In this document: positions 23,148-34,684 of the stretch, in pieces | Layout of the letters: every line of letters begins with the position of its first letter | Numbering within the stretch: the first letter of the stretch is position 1 | NCBI GenBank assembly: GCA_023053575.1 | Contig: JAKZAP010000007.1 | Span: 17,389,508 to 17,453,507 of the forward strand | Reading direction: 5' to 3' | Source of the DNA: Branchinecta lynchi | Taxonomy: Eukaryota > Arthropoda > Branchiopoda > Anostraca > Branchinectidae | DNA: 64,000 nt | Position numbers and translations under genes: made by a program | The notes under the pieces: model-generated | Seen by the model: the letters and a program-made list of their open reading frames with translations, nothing else | The model's database searches: none | Told to the model about the DNA's origin: nothing

Positions 23148-23434
23148 AAGTCCTGTATCTCACAATCTTAAGTTATTTCGTGTATGCCCTTTTCTGTTTT
23201 CGGAAAAGTTTGATCACTCGACCGTTTTTTGCGGTTTTTATGTTTCCCTAAATTATACATAAATTAAACCCCTTTTGAATGACCTTTGTTGCCGACCAAG
23301 CTACGCTCTTTTTTTGGCTTTTACCTCATGACTTTTATCTATTTACCCAAGAACCCAATAAAACATGGATATCAAAGTCATGTTGTAACGGTGAAAGCAA
23401 AGCGATAACAAGAACAAGAATCGAGACCAGGGGC

Positions 23435-24636
23435 CAGGGGCGTCGCAAGGGGGGGGTTCGGGGGTTGCAGCACCCCCCCACCTTTTTGAGATTCGGTAAA
23501 ATTTGGGGCCGGGAGGCCCAAAATTTTACTAAAATTGTCCGGTATTTTTTTGATAGAAGGACTATTCAGTATATTTACGGGGATTCGACAGTTATACAGA
23601 ATCCTAAATAGGCCATCTGCACAAATCTCTTCGGCATAATGATCGGGATTCGGTATAATTGCCATTATTCAGTAGTTATCGCGAATTTGGTGAGAGAATT
23701 TACTGAAATCATTTGGTAATATTTCGATGCCGGAACTATTCGGTATATTTATAGAGATTCCGTAGTTACACAGAATCCCGAATAAGCTATTGGTTCAAAA
23801 TTATTCGGTATCAGGATTGAGATTCGGTAATTTATTCAGTATAGTTTCCAGGATTAGGAACACGAATCCTTACTTTGTTCCAGTTTCGACGAAAGTATAC
23901 CGAATATGAATATTGTTCGGTAGTCTTTCGATACTAAAACAATTCGGTATAATAACCGGGATACGGTAGATATACAGAATCCCGAACATGCTATCGGTCT
24001 AAACTTATTCGGTATAATAACTGGGATTCGGTAATTTATTCGTTATAATTGCCAGGATTCGGAAGTTACCACGAAGCTCGAAACTCAGAAGGGGTCGGGT
24101 GAAGCACTGGTTGTATACAAATTAAATTTGGCAAAAAAGCAAAAAAAATTTCGCATGCGGCGCTCACTTTATGTGATTATGGGTAGTATATTGACTAGAC
24201 TACAGTTTTGCTGCTTCCGGAACGTCGCTCCGTCCGGTTTGTGGAACTTCTTAAAGTCTCGATATTTAATCAACGGTAAATGTTAGAATTTGTAAGAGAA
24301 GCAGTTAAATTTTAGCCTACAGAAAAAAAAATTGATTTCGAAAATTTTCGCCTGCGGCGCTTGATTTAATTTTCTATTGGCTGTAATAGATAGAAGCTGT
24401 TACTGCAATCATGCCGGCAATATATTCTCCATGTGGGCTTCGCCAGAACGCCTAATAGTTGGCTTATCGTCTTTAATGCTGCCCTTTATTGTTACTCTTC
24501 CTACGTAATCGTTTCTGCTCCATAATTTAAAGCTCGAATTCTTAGTTCTAGGATTCGGTAAAATTTTTTAAAGATTAGGTAAAATTTTGGCTCTGCACCC
24601 CCCCCCCCCACCGAATATGCACTTGCGACGCCCCTG
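23435..24636. mobile_element. 1.2 kb hAT-like element with perfect 15-bp termini
   Basis: Termini are caggggcgtcgcaag (23435-23449) and its exact inverted copy (24622-24636). Flanks are ccaggggc (23427-23434) and gcaggggc (24637-24644), an 8-bp duplication with one difference. The interior repeats degenerate text such as attcggtataat and tattcggta every few tens of bases and has G/C runs just inside both ends. No transposase is seen. Confidence 0.8.
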
Positions 24637-24689
24637 GCAGGGGCACCACGGTTGTCCAATCAATGTGTGGAAATAGTCAAACGGATACA

Positions 24690-24868
24690 GTCGATTTAAA
24701 AACAAAGTTTTCAATCTTCAAAACAGTCGATAACAGTCGATTTTTCGTCAAAACATGGATTAATCTTAAAAACTGTCGGTATCTCTGCTAAACAGTCGGT
24801 AAAACGACCAGCCAGTCGGTAATTACCTTGCCCCCTTCCCCAAGATATTTCGGCTGGTAATACCTCTG
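24690..24868 (-). repeat. Degenerate family F copy, reversed
   Basis: The text runs from aacagtcgat motifs through gccagtcggtaattacctt to ggctggtaatacctctg, resembling the left half of family F in reverse. No intact termini. Confidence 0.45.
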
Positions 24869-25499
24869 ATCGTGACACATAATTTTCCGATTGTAGTTTC
24901 CGATTGTAGGGTTTTCTGCAACTGAATTGACGAATTCATAGCCTCCGCAATAAGTTCGAACTCAGGGTTCAAGGTCCATAAACATTTATTGCAGAAAGGG
25001 TATTGCAACCTATACTTTGTTCAACGGATCTTAAAACAGTTCTCAAAACAGTTTCATTTACTAAAACGTTTCACAGAAATCGTTACAAACTAGCCATCAA
25101 GCTGAAACTCTTTTTGTAAAAATGTTGAAGTGGGCAGATTTTTTTCTTTTTTTTCAAGATGTAGACCTTCAATTAAACCGAAAAGGAGTCATGTTGAGCC
25201 TTCATGACCATATCGTAGCACAGGAGAGCCAATAGAGTTCGGCGACGCAAGTTCGTGAGAAAAAAACAATAGGGTAACGTTTTTGTTTGAAGAGTTTTCC
25301 AGTTGAAAAATCGAACGAAAATACATTTCCTTTTCTAGCGTTATATGTATTACGTTGCCTTTACTCTTACAAGTCCCATCACAGTCCACTATCTTTCAAC
25401 CCGATCTGACGATGTCTGCCTTTTCTAAAGCTCAGAAAGTAAAGCTGGGCAAACGGAATCCGTGTCATTTGCAACGTATTTCACAAAAAGAGGGGTATT
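24869..25499. other. Unassigned sequence
   Basis: Nothing recognised beyond short unsupported minus-strand frames. Confidence 0.4.
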
Positions 25500-25770
25500 T
25501 TACTTTACAGTGTAGATGACAATTTTACTATACGAATCGGATCCGACCACGGTGGGGGGTGGGGGGGGGGGGGCTGAATCTACCGAAAAATACTCAGATT
25601 CGAGTGAAACTTGATAGGTGGTGAGTGACGATGCTTGAAATGATCCATTCACGAGTCCGACCCAAATTTGGCCGCGGTAGGGGCAGTTGGAGGGAGGTAC
25701 CGGAAACCATGTGGCACGTCTAGGGACCAAATCAGTTAGTTTATTGGGCTGAAACTTGGAAGTTACAACA
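25500..25770 (-). mobile_element. Family B fragment
   Basis: Family B body motifs (gatccgaccacggtgggg, gaaacttgataggtgg, gagtccgaccc) and a long G run (about 25556-25573) are present without either terminus. Confidence 0.5.
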
Positions 25771-26032
25771 GTAATTTGCCACAGATGATCCGAGGCGATG
25801 CCAGAAATGCACAGACTTTAGTGGAACTGCGTATTCTATTTCTAGGTCCGAACCATATTTTTGGATGGCGTGTGTAGTTTGTGACGTTCTCATCTACTTT
25901 GTTGTACCGCCTACTCGTAACAAGTGCCATATCAGCTCGTAGCTCATATTTTTCGGAGGGGAGGAAATAGTAACTTCTTGATTTCCAGAAATTAAACTTT
26001 TTTCTGCTCTTCCTGTGCCTGGCTGACACTCA

Positions 26033-26250
26033 CAATACTCTTGATGACTATCTCTTCGGGCCCACGGTACTGACGAAGAACCGCTATGGGCCTAGCAAAG
26101 AGCCGGGAACGTCACCACAGATGTCCCCAACAAACGTTGTTGATTGGTTAACACATAATATGAGTCATTGTTCGCGTGACGTTTCTCGTTCTTCTCGATG
26201 TTCACCGGCGTGTTTTAGACTCACTTATATAGAGTATTTGGGCGTCATGT
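26033..26250 (+). repeat. Family G interspersed repeat, copy 1
   Basis: Opens with aatactcttgatgactatct and closes near gagtcattgttcgcgtgacg ... gttttagactca. Related copies are at 31718-31930 and, reversed, 52385-52600. No coding sequence. Confidence 0.55.
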
Positions 26251-26337
26251 AAATTTACTTTTTCCAATCTTTCCCCGGGTAAGTGCCCGTTTAGTTTTCA
26301 GGTTCAGGTTCTTTTTAATAACAAACTAAATAACAAA

Positions 26338-26535
26338 ATGTCCAGAGCCCCGGCTTTTCGTATTGTTGTTTGCCTGGATGACCTGGATGATACCAACAAT
26401 TCCGAAGTGATGAACTGCTGCGAGGATCTTTTGGGTCAAAGTACAAGTCAAGTTCGTCGATGGACCCAGTGGTTTAGGGTTGTGGGAGGGGGTTTCGGAT
26501 TACGGGGTGATACAAATCTTGTTTTGTCACGCTAA
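26338..26535 (+). CDS. Short uncertain ORF
   Basis: An ATG at 26338 opens 65 codons (MSRAPAFRIVVCLDDLDD ... EDLLGQSTSQ). A TATA-like sequence (ttatatagag, about 26224-26233) lies upstream. From about residue 43 it enters G-rich sequence adjoining family A debris. It could be a first exon, but no clear splice donor or family supports it. Confidence 0.2.
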   Translation: MSRAPAFRIVVCLDDLDDTNNSEVMNCCEDLLGQSTSQVRRWTQWFRVVGGGFGLRGDTNLVLSR

Positions 26536-26539
26536 CTTG

Positions 26540-26990
26540 TACAGAGGTACTTCGAGTAAAGAGGTGAGGAGGCATGTTGAACCTATACCTCAACTTTATT
26601 TATTTGCCGGACAATTGGAATGGAATCCGGCCAAAACTGGAATTGGGTAAAAGGAAATTTCTTCTTACTGTATTAAGTCGATTAGCTTTTCGATTCAGGG
26701 GCTAGGAGGCATGCTTTAAACACATTAGAACCTTATTTTGTTGCTAGACGAGTAGTTTACCCAGAATCCGGCCAAAACTGAAAATTCGGTAGAACTAATT
26801 GGAGGCAGGGGTAGAAAGACATGTTGAGACCACTGCCGTAATTTAGTTTCTCACCGGACATGGAATCCAGCAAAAAGGAAATTTGGTTCAAGTCAAATTT
26901 AAAGTTAAGTCGATTAGTGGTTTCGTTTGGGGTTTGAAATTTTAGGCACAAGTCGTCAAAAATAGAAAATCAGTGAGGTGTCGTTAGGAG
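26540..26990 (+). mobile_element. Degenerate family A fragment
   Basis: Three diverged internal units are recognisable by aggaggcatg/agaaagacatgttga, ggaatccggccaaaactg and taagtcgattag. Neither GGGATCCC terminus is present. Confidence 0.6.
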
Positions 26991-28119
26991 GGTTTTCGGA
27001 GCTGTACGAAGCCGTGAAAAATTCGGTTTTTCGGGACTTAACAACTGATTAAGTGATTATTGAAGTTGGCTGTTGAAGGGAAAACTCAAGGGAAGAGATT
27101 TTCTGTGCGAACGATAGAGGTCTCGCACAAAATAGAACGATAGCTATAGCTGGACAGCGATATCATGATGCTTTGGTGGAAGACAAACAAGTCTTTCCAG
27201 CGTATAATAATAATAATAATAATAATGAAGGTACGCGTGACGCAATAAAGCAAGGTCCTTGAAAAAAGTAAATCGCTGTGGAAGCTTCGAGGACTGAAAG
27301 AATCGGGAAATGAGGGTAGAAAAGTGACTCGACACTGCATTTTTGGGTTTTGGGATAGGCAGTCATTTGATACGTTGTCACACAATCACGGCCGAAAAAA
27401 AACAGTCGTAAAACAGGTGACAGAAAGAAGATCCCTTGACGTTCGGAAAACAAAAGCCTCATGTTTCGACGGGCGTTTCGACAACCTTCAAATCAGACAG
27501 GCGTCGGACCAATAAGCGAGCCCATAAGTTAAAGGTCCCGCGGTAAGGGATGATCCACCACTTGAACAAAATAGCACGATTCGACACCTTGTCACACTTG
27601 CAATGTTCCAGGCTGATTTTGATGACAAAAGCATGTGGTTTGTGATTCTTTGCGAGTAGGTCTAAAGGTCAAATATGTTATTATTCAGAGGTTGCCATTT
27701 CATTCAGCAATAGTATTTCTTTATCGGTCATTTCTGACCAGTCAAATTGCAAATACTTCAACTGTCACGGAAAGCTGTTGTATCACTGAGATGACCGCTA
27801 ATAAACAAACGGTGAGACATTAATGAATTCGCGTTCTGGGATTTTCAAGGTATTCGAATTTCAAAGAGGCATATCAATTTCCAAATATTGACGGATGAGT
27901 AATTAACAGGATATGTTTTTTTATAATAAGATTGATGGTTTGTCCTTTGAGTATTGCCGGTTTGCTGGGAAACTCGTCTTTTTTTTACGAGGCGATCAAG
28001 CCTGCCCCCTGCCGTGAGGTGATTCGAGTTTATTTCTTTGAATATTTTAACAAGTGCGCAAGCGCTTAGACGTGGAGCGTCAAAGAAGGAATTGGAATTA
28101 AATTCATATAAACCCTGGA
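26991..28119. other. Unassigned sequence with an AAT microsatellite
   Basis: The only clear feature is an (ATA)n run at 27204-27226. Open frames across it on the minus strand are microsatellite artefacts. No gene recognised. Confidence 0.5.
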
Positions 28120-28130
28120 GGCTTGTTCCA

Positions 28131-28302
28131 AGGCCGTATCCAGGGGGGGGGGGGTTAAGGGGTTGACCCCCCCCGAAACATACAAAATTAATGATTTGTA
28201 TATTATTTTCCCTCTGATCTATGTGTTTGTTGTACTTGTTTGTCCGACCAGCAGGCAACCCCCCCCCCCCCCCCCCCGAAATAAATTCCTGGATACGGGC
28301 CT
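28131..28302. mobile_element. 172-bp MITE with 11-bp target duplication
   Basis: Ends are aggccgtatccagg and cctggatacgggcct, inverted with one extra base. Exact flanks ggcttgttcca occur at 28120-28130 and 28303-28313. G and C runs lie just inside the ends. An 11-bp duplication suits Mutator-like elements better than hAT, but the ends alone do not prove the superfamily. Confidence 0.8.
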
Positions 28303-28419
28303 GGCTTGTTCCAATACATTACTGGCTTTACTTTCTCAATCTTGAAATGTTTTTGAGTTATTATACCTTGTTCATGCAAACTAATCACAAAGTCACGCAT
28401 TTTTATTCAAACGATGATT

Positions 28420-29045
28420 ACAACGGATACGTCAGCTACGATTCTTCATCAGCGATATTTCGGACCTTCTTGTAGTCGCCCCAATCGTCCAGCAAAAACA
28501 ACAGCCGCGTCAAAAATTAAATCTCAGCACTAGATTTTTATTCTTTGAGCCCAAGCTGACTTTCAACATATATTCAAAACCTATTTACAGGTTTGTTTCC
28601 TTCCCCGAAGTTGACCCAGAAGATTGACAGCCTGACGAGGACCCTTGCCAAGAAGGGCCGAAATATCGCTCACGAAGAATCGCAGCTGACGTATATCCGA
28701 TGTAAACATTGTTTGAAGATAACTTAGCACATTAATAACAAAACCGAAGTTGATCAAAATACAGAAAAAACAAGAGGCCGTGTCAAAAATTAAAGCTCAG
28801 GACTAGTTTTTTCTTTACAGTAGTATTTGAAAGTAATTTACCCTACTAATAGTCGGTAGAAGTTTCAGTTATTTATTACGGTTATGTTTCCTTCCCCAAC
28901 GTTGACCCAGAAGATTGACAGCCTGACGAGGACCCTTGCCAAGAAGGGCAAAAATATCGCTGATGAAGAATAGTAGCTGACGTATCCGTTGTAAACATTG
29001 TTTGAATAACTGTTTCAAAGTCAGCTTGGGCTCAAAGAATATTTA
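28420..29045. repeat. Penelope-associated repeat cluster
   Basis: Segments shared with 14395-14872 recur here: gtcgccccaatcgtccagca (28476-28495), ctgacgaggacccttgccaa (near 28633 and 28922), and aatctcagcactag. The first segment (28425-28475) is inverted relative to the others. ctttgagcccaagctgactt (28546-28565) is inverted at 29020-29039. This looks like several truncated ends of one retroelement. Confidence 0.6.
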
Positions 29046-29209
29046 AAGTCATAAAGTTTCAGGTCCTACTTCGTCACCCTTCCTAACGCGAAAACACATG
29101 TTGCGACCAATTGACAGCTCAAACTCTCTGCGAAACATGAAACCAAACAAACGCCGTGTACAAGTATATGAGATTTTAATTTGATGAGTTCGCGTTCGTC
29201 CACGAACCT

Positions 29210-29550
29210 AACCTAAATTGACGCCTGTCACGGTTCACGAGTTATGAACTCCACTATCTGGGCAATCTGAGCCCAATTGCCCCTGAACTAGATGGGTGGG
29301 GGTTGGGGTGGACCACTAAAAAGCACAACTAGGCCTCAGCGCCAACACTTGTACCAAGTGTCAACTTGATCTCTGTCATTGTCCACTGGTCACGGACTCT
29401 ACACAAAGGGCAATCTTTGCCCACTTGCCCCTGAACCGGGTTGGTGGCGGAGTTGGGACCTGCAAAAGGCACAACTAGACCACAATACCCGCTATTGCAC
29501 TGGTTGACGAATTATGAGCTCCACAAGTATACAAGAGTTGAACTTCAGAC
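29210..29550 (+). repeat. Family H tandem repeat, copy 1
   Basis: Two units of roughly 170-180 bp carry ggttcacgagttatgaactc, ttgcccctgaac and gcacaactag. The same units, more diverged, lie at 37790-38100. Confidence 0.55.
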
Positions 29551-30803
29551 ACGTCACAGGCGTACTTAGTTCACGGAAAATCTGGGCCCCTTGCCAAGAA
29601 GGGCCGAAATATGGCTCTAATAAAATTTTGCTGACATCCGTTTTCCACCCTCAAACTTAATGACAGAACTAAAGCCCTACCCTGTCCCATTATTTTACTT
29701 TACGATGACAGCTCTGCCGTCAGTCTGCACAGTTTTTATTCATCAGATCCGTTTTGTGCTTTTGTCATTTTTACTTTTTCACCAATCTTGCTATGAAAAC
29801 GACTAATAAGATACGATAATAATGCTGTTGTAAAGTTTGAAGCTTTCATGATCTAATTTCTTCAATACTATGATTAAACAATCAGGAAGAGATCCGAAGA
29901 AGAATTTTTCATAGCCAAAGACTCAAAGTCGAAAACCGGTTCAGACTCAAAGTCGAAAACCCTACATGTTGCAATGTTGAAGTAAAATTGTCACTTAGTA
30001 TACTTTGTTTTTCATAAATGCTTTACAAGTAAAAATTTTCGACTCACCCCGGGTAACGCTTAAAAAATAAGCCTTTTTGTTATCGCTGGTCATTACCTCT
30101 TCGCCACCTCGGCGGACACGACTTCGGAGATTGTACTTGTAAGGCGCGAAGATTCAAAGACTCTTCTTCACGCACTAAGATCGGTCATTCTTAGTGCTGA
30201 CTGCTGAGTGGTAAAGAGTGCCATAGCTATTCAAAGAAAGAGTCTATAGCTGCCAGATTTCTCAGATACTATCGCGCGAAACTTTTGTTTTTGTAGTACC
30301 AAAGAAAAGTGTTGATTTGGGGATGTGAAGTCATAGAAGTGCCAAAAACGTAGCCTACAGGTATAAAAGACTTGCTTGCATCCAAGTCCAGAATATTCAA
30401 GAAATTCTCAGTTAAGACCATCAATGGAATTATTTTTCAATAATACAGATAATTCGGAGTGTAATAACAAACAACAAAAGGGTAAGAAAAAGAAACTCCG
30501 CCTATTTGTCAAGACTAGTAACTCGGAGGGTGGAGGCAGCAACAAACGCCGTACATATGCAAAAATACAAAGTTTAGGAATCGGCTTATTTCTTATGTAA
30601 TATTAGATTCTAGGGGTTCGTAATTTGCAATTATTCTTTTAGTTTGATCTGTTCATAGTACTTTATTTTACAAATTTTTGCTATTTATCAATGACGGTCT
30701 AGTACAGAGGTCCGTTTTTGTTGGGTAGGCTGCAATCTCTCTATACTCCATACAGGGCCGTATCCTATGGCGGTAAATAAGTAAACCTTCAACGTAAAAC
30801 ATG
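29551..30803. other. Unassigned sequence
   Basis: Contains a short stretch of Penelope-associated text at 29580-29640 (ccccttgccaagaagggccg) and a 19-bp direct repeat, gactcaaagtcgaaaacc with one neighbour, at 29920-29960. A frame at 30376-30600 has no family signature. Confidence 0.4.
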
Positions 30804-31146
30804 AACAGCGTTCCACCCTACTTACCGCAGTTACTACGCATGACGTCACGGATTCTGGCTCTTTCGCAAGACTCGGACGAATTTTTTGATTTTGGCAAAA
30901 TATCGAGCCACGGGCTAGTTGGGCCAATCACGTCACATACATCGTAGTTACCACGCTCCCGAGTGGGATGGGCATAGAGTGACTATTAGCAAGAACAAAG
31001 AAGAGTTTATACAAATAAAAAATATTTGTTCTTGCTATTAGTTACTATTTCGAGAAGGTCGGCACGGTCAGCGTAGTAACTTTTCACGAGGTTGGAACGA
31101 AAATAGTAATTAATAGTTACTACTGTTAGAAGGTTTGAACACGCTC
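30804..31146. mobile_element. MITE (family K), copy 1, carrying a 45-bp insertion
   Basis: Ends resemble gcgttccaccctacttac and its inverse (gtttgaacacgctc). It shares the body of the cleaner copy at 46026-46330: gcagttactacg, tgacgtcac, cagcgtagtaacttttc. At 30990-31034 it has a 45-bp block absent from copy 2. Confidence 0.75.
30990..31034. mobile_element. 45-bp palindromic micro-insertion
   Basis: The block begins caagaacaaa and ends with the inverse tttgttcttg, and is bounded by ctattag on both sides (30983-30989 and 31035-31041). The sister MITE at 46026-46330 has a single attag-containing junction at the same place, giving an empty-site comparison. Confidence 0.75.
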
Positions 31147-31296
31147 GAAATGAAGCCTTCTGCTGTATGTGCAAGAGTGTTCCCCATTCTCGAACAAAAA
31201 GTAAAACAAGTTTTTAAGACACAATGAACTATTGGGGCTTATAAAACGAAGTTCCAGAATTACTGTCGAAGAAGCTAATTATAACAACCTAATTTC

Positions 31297-31614
31297 GTGT
31301 TTTTCTGCGTATTTTCCAACTTAATTTTCTTTTCTATTTTTGCAGGGTTTCATAAAGTAATGACGGCACTATGCTATTTCCTAAGATTGAGCAACAATTC
31401 GAAACCTTACATATGGAGGAAGGACAAGCGGAGAAATAAGTGCTTCACACAACTTCAAACGACACATCTTGAAACCCCAATACCAGAAATGAGAATCCTC
31501 GTCGGCACACCCATGCTTATTCCCGGTATTGGGGTTCGTGAAGGATTTTATACTGACGGCAATAAAATGATTATCATAGTTTCTTTCTGGGACGCTTCAA
31601 GCCACCCAATTTAG
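31297..31614 (+). CDS. Uncertain exon-like ORF
   Basis: A pyrimidine tract and AG (ttttctatttttgcag, ending near 31345) precede an open frame reading GFHKVMTALCYFLRLSNNSK ... MRILVGTPMLIPG ... MIIIVSFWDASSHPI to the TAG near 31614. The acceptor-like site makes an exon possible, but no family is recognised. Confidence 0.2.
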   Translation: MFFCVFSNLIFFSIFAGFHKVMTALCYFLRLSNNSKPYIWRKDKRRNKCFTQLQTTHLETPIPEMRILVGTPMLIPGIGVREGFYTDGNKMIIIVSFWDASSHPI

Positions 31615-31717
31615 TTTCCAAGGAGCTCACTGATCAGAAAAAGTGTACCATTTTCGTGATCGAAGCCACAGTGCCTTAAAAGCGGTTACAGCCGGAGCCA
31701 TGTGTTCAATTGTAGTT

Positions 31718-31930
31718 GTAATACTCTTGATGGCTATCTCTCCTTGCGGATGCAAAATCTCCGGCCTCTCCGGGTAGCTAGCGGAAGAAAGGCAGAAGGA
31801 GTGTCACTGCTGCTGCCAAAGGTCGCGGTGACTGATTGACACAGGATTTGAGTCATTGAGTTTGAGTCGTACGGACACGCTTACTTCTTCTTCCTGAGGA
31901 TCGTTGGCGTTTTTTGGACTTAGTCATGAG
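31718..31930 (+). repeat. Family G interspersed repeat, copy 2
   Basis: Shares ctcttgatggctatctc, ctccgggtagctagcggaag and gagtcattgag with copies at 26033 and 52385. The end reads ggcgttttttggacttag. Confidence 0.6.
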
Positions 31931-32969
31931 TATTGTTACTGTGGGAGAGCTGGACGGGGCCCGGGGGTTCCGAAAATCGTGCTTCGTATCCGTTAAAGCG
32001 AACAAGTGATTCGTAACTAAATTTTCAAATTCACCCCTATTCTGCGAACATTTCAAGGATAAGCCCTACTACTTTGTAGGCATGAACTGGATGAGTAAAA
32101 CTTATTCCTTATTAGATTAATCATTATACACAGTGATCATAGTAACCATTGTCCCGCCAGCATATCTTGCATAAAAGAACAGGAACTAACCAAGGATACT
32201 TTTAGGGCTAAAAGGAACCGGCATGAGAAAAGGAATAACAGCTGGATTCTGCCTTCAATCAAGTTTCTATGAATGTGTAATGAGCAGCGATATTATTATG
32301 GTCACGGAAGAGATTTGTGTCATCTGCGGTTTCCATGGTTCCGTTTAAATTTTAAATTCCGTATTTACAGACCCTCCGTGTTTGCAGAGGATACTTATTT
32401 AAATCATTATCTTATTCCTCCACTTTGGAAAAGCGTTCGCATCGGTTTGTTGCTAAGCTTGATATTTGTTTGTCGCTAATGGTGATAATATGTTAGAGGG
32501 CCTGTCGTACCTGTAATGCCAATGCAATCTACTTCCGTAGCAGCATTCGCGATTCACTAATTTCCATGCGCATTATGCTCGCGATGAGTTCTCGCGCATC
32601 ACGCTATTTATGCATAAAACCGGTTATCGAAAGTTTGCCGAGATTTTGCTAGACGTCAATGGGCCTGGGAAAAAGCTTAAAACAGCCAAGACCGTGGATA
32701 ATTTGTTAAAAGCAGAGCCTAGCTTTACAGTATTGAGATAGTTTTGAATACTGGGACATATAGGCCTACAGTAAATAGTGCGAGGTGTGCTTTAAAGAAG
32801 TTACGTGATACGGCGGAAAATTACTGAAGGAAATAAAAATGTTTGCTTTGGAGGCAAGCGGTGCCGTCTAGGCCACCCATGGATTTTTGGCTCCTTTTCG
32901 TGAGTCCAAATCGTAAAAATGCCAGCATTAGCAAATACGATTCTTGGTGTATTAACTGTTATAAACCAT
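31931..32969. other. Unassigned sequence
   Basis: No gene or repeat recognised. Confidence 0.4.
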
Positions 32970-32975
32970 TAAGAA

Positions 32976-33898
32976 AAAAGACCATAGGTCTCGATGGGAT
33001 CTCAAAAATCTAATATATAATGTAGACAGATAAATACTTTTACTTGTAATATTTAGAAACAGATTTGTTTGACATTCTGGTCATTTCAGGAATCGCTGGA
33101 TATTACGCAGGATCGACAAGTGAATTCAAGTTTTCTTTACTGAATTGAGGTTGGTGAAGAAAATCCAGACAAGAGTTTCACTCCGGTTGCTCTCGGTCAT
33201 AGTTTCACTCCGGTTGCTCTCGGTCATATGTGTTCGGACTAGCCTTGAGCTTAAATAAAATTTTCAGTTTCTGCCAAATTCGTGATGAATGATTTGTCCA
33301 GCAAGAAAACTAAGTTCAGATATAGATATGTTCCAATGAATATCTTATTAGCTCATAAAAATACATGTTTTTGCCGTAAATTCGAACGACCGATCTACGA
33401 ACTTGACCTGTACTTTGCCAATGAATCCTCATACTAAGCTTGAAAAACATACATCAACCCCTACTAAGCTTGAACAACATATACCAACACCTTTGACCTT
33501 TGATACTCTCCGATTATATTATGTGATCATCCACGCGCAGAGCTATACTAGTGTGAACAAAAGGGTAGGGACTGCTGTAATTGGTCGACAAATTTTGTGT
33601 CCGGTTTTTGCCGGATTCCAGGTGAACTACTTGCCCGGTGAGAAAATAACTTTCACATTCAGATTCAGCATGTTTCCTTACCCCTAAATTAACTATCTCA
33701 ACTGCTTTCAAAAAATTTGTGTTTGCCCCTTAATTTGAAACCCCTCCCCAACCCTCAAATATAGGGCTACAGAGCCAGTCTTCGAACTTCACCTGTACTT
33801 TGACCCAAAAGATCCTCCCACCAAGTTTCACCAAAATATCTCAATCCCCTCGAGAGTTATCGTGCAGACAGACGGACAAACATTGGGATCCCAAAAAA
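32976..33898 (-). mobile_element. Family A element, copy 7, reversed and shortened
   Basis: It begins with the reversed right end (aagaccataggtctcgatgg, tgggatctc near 32996) and finishes with GGGATCCC at 33884-33891. Internal text ccttaatttgaaacccctcc, atctcaatcccctcgagagtt and gacagacggaca matches family A reversed. At about 0.9 kb it lacks most tandem units. A 27-bp direct repeat (agtttcactccggttgctct and following) occurs at about 33174-33228. Confidence 0.75.
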
Positions 33899-34180
33899 GC
33901 AGTGATCATTCAATAACAGTTTAGCACTTTCAGGCGGCATTCCAAGCAGTAAAATAATGAATGACACCATGCGAATCAATCGAATTCAAAACAACCTTTT
34001 CTCCAAGTTTCACCGAAATATCTCAATCCCATCGAGAGTTACGTGCAGACAGACGGACAGACATTGGGATCCCAAAAAAGCAGTGATCATTCAATAACAG
34101 TTTAGCACTTCCAGGCGGCATTCCAAGCAGTAAAATAATGAATGACACCATCCGAATCAATCGAATTCGAAACAACGTTT
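33821..34180 (-). repeat. Tandem duplication of about 181 bp
   Basis: The end of family A copy 7 plus its flank (cattgggatcccaaaaaagc at 33881, aggcggcattccaagcagta following) is repeated once at 34062. The second copy ends near 34180. Differences are few, so it is fairly recent. Confidence 0.85.
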
Positions 34181-34684
34181 TCTTTCTCAACCATTGACAC
34201 GGGCTGTTGGACTCTCGTTTTTCCGGGGTCCCCAGCACCACCTTAACCTGCCTAAGGGTAAAGACGGCACTGGACGCAACTGTACTTCTTTTCTGCAAAA
34301 CCCAAACATCTTTAAAGCAACTCATCTTTCTTTCTCACCGGCTCATCATAGCGAGTTTACGGCAAAACCAGCATTAAAAAAATTAGCCTACTGAAATAAA
34401 TTTAACAAAAACTGGCAAATGTTTTAATCTGTCTACTTTTCATTCATAGATAGGCTAAATATTTTCCTTTTATGCACAAAATATGACGCGGCAAAAACGC
34501 TCAAAATAATAACTGAACTCGATTCTTCATATTTCAGAAAAACAGCTTCTAACAGAATTGAGATTTTGACCTTAACGCTTCCAACGCTATTTTGCGCATT
34601 TTAAGCCTTTTTGACCCGTCATAGCGCCATCCGTCCCACAGATCATCCCACGTTTGCAACAAAACTAGTTCCGAACTCTCGTCT
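34181..34684. other. Unassigned sequence
   Basis: Nothing recognised. Confidence 0.4.

Noticed and set aside
27086..27462. Three overlapping minus-strand ORFs with YYYYYYY or IIIIIII runs
   Set aside because: The runs come from an AAT microsatellite read in three frames.
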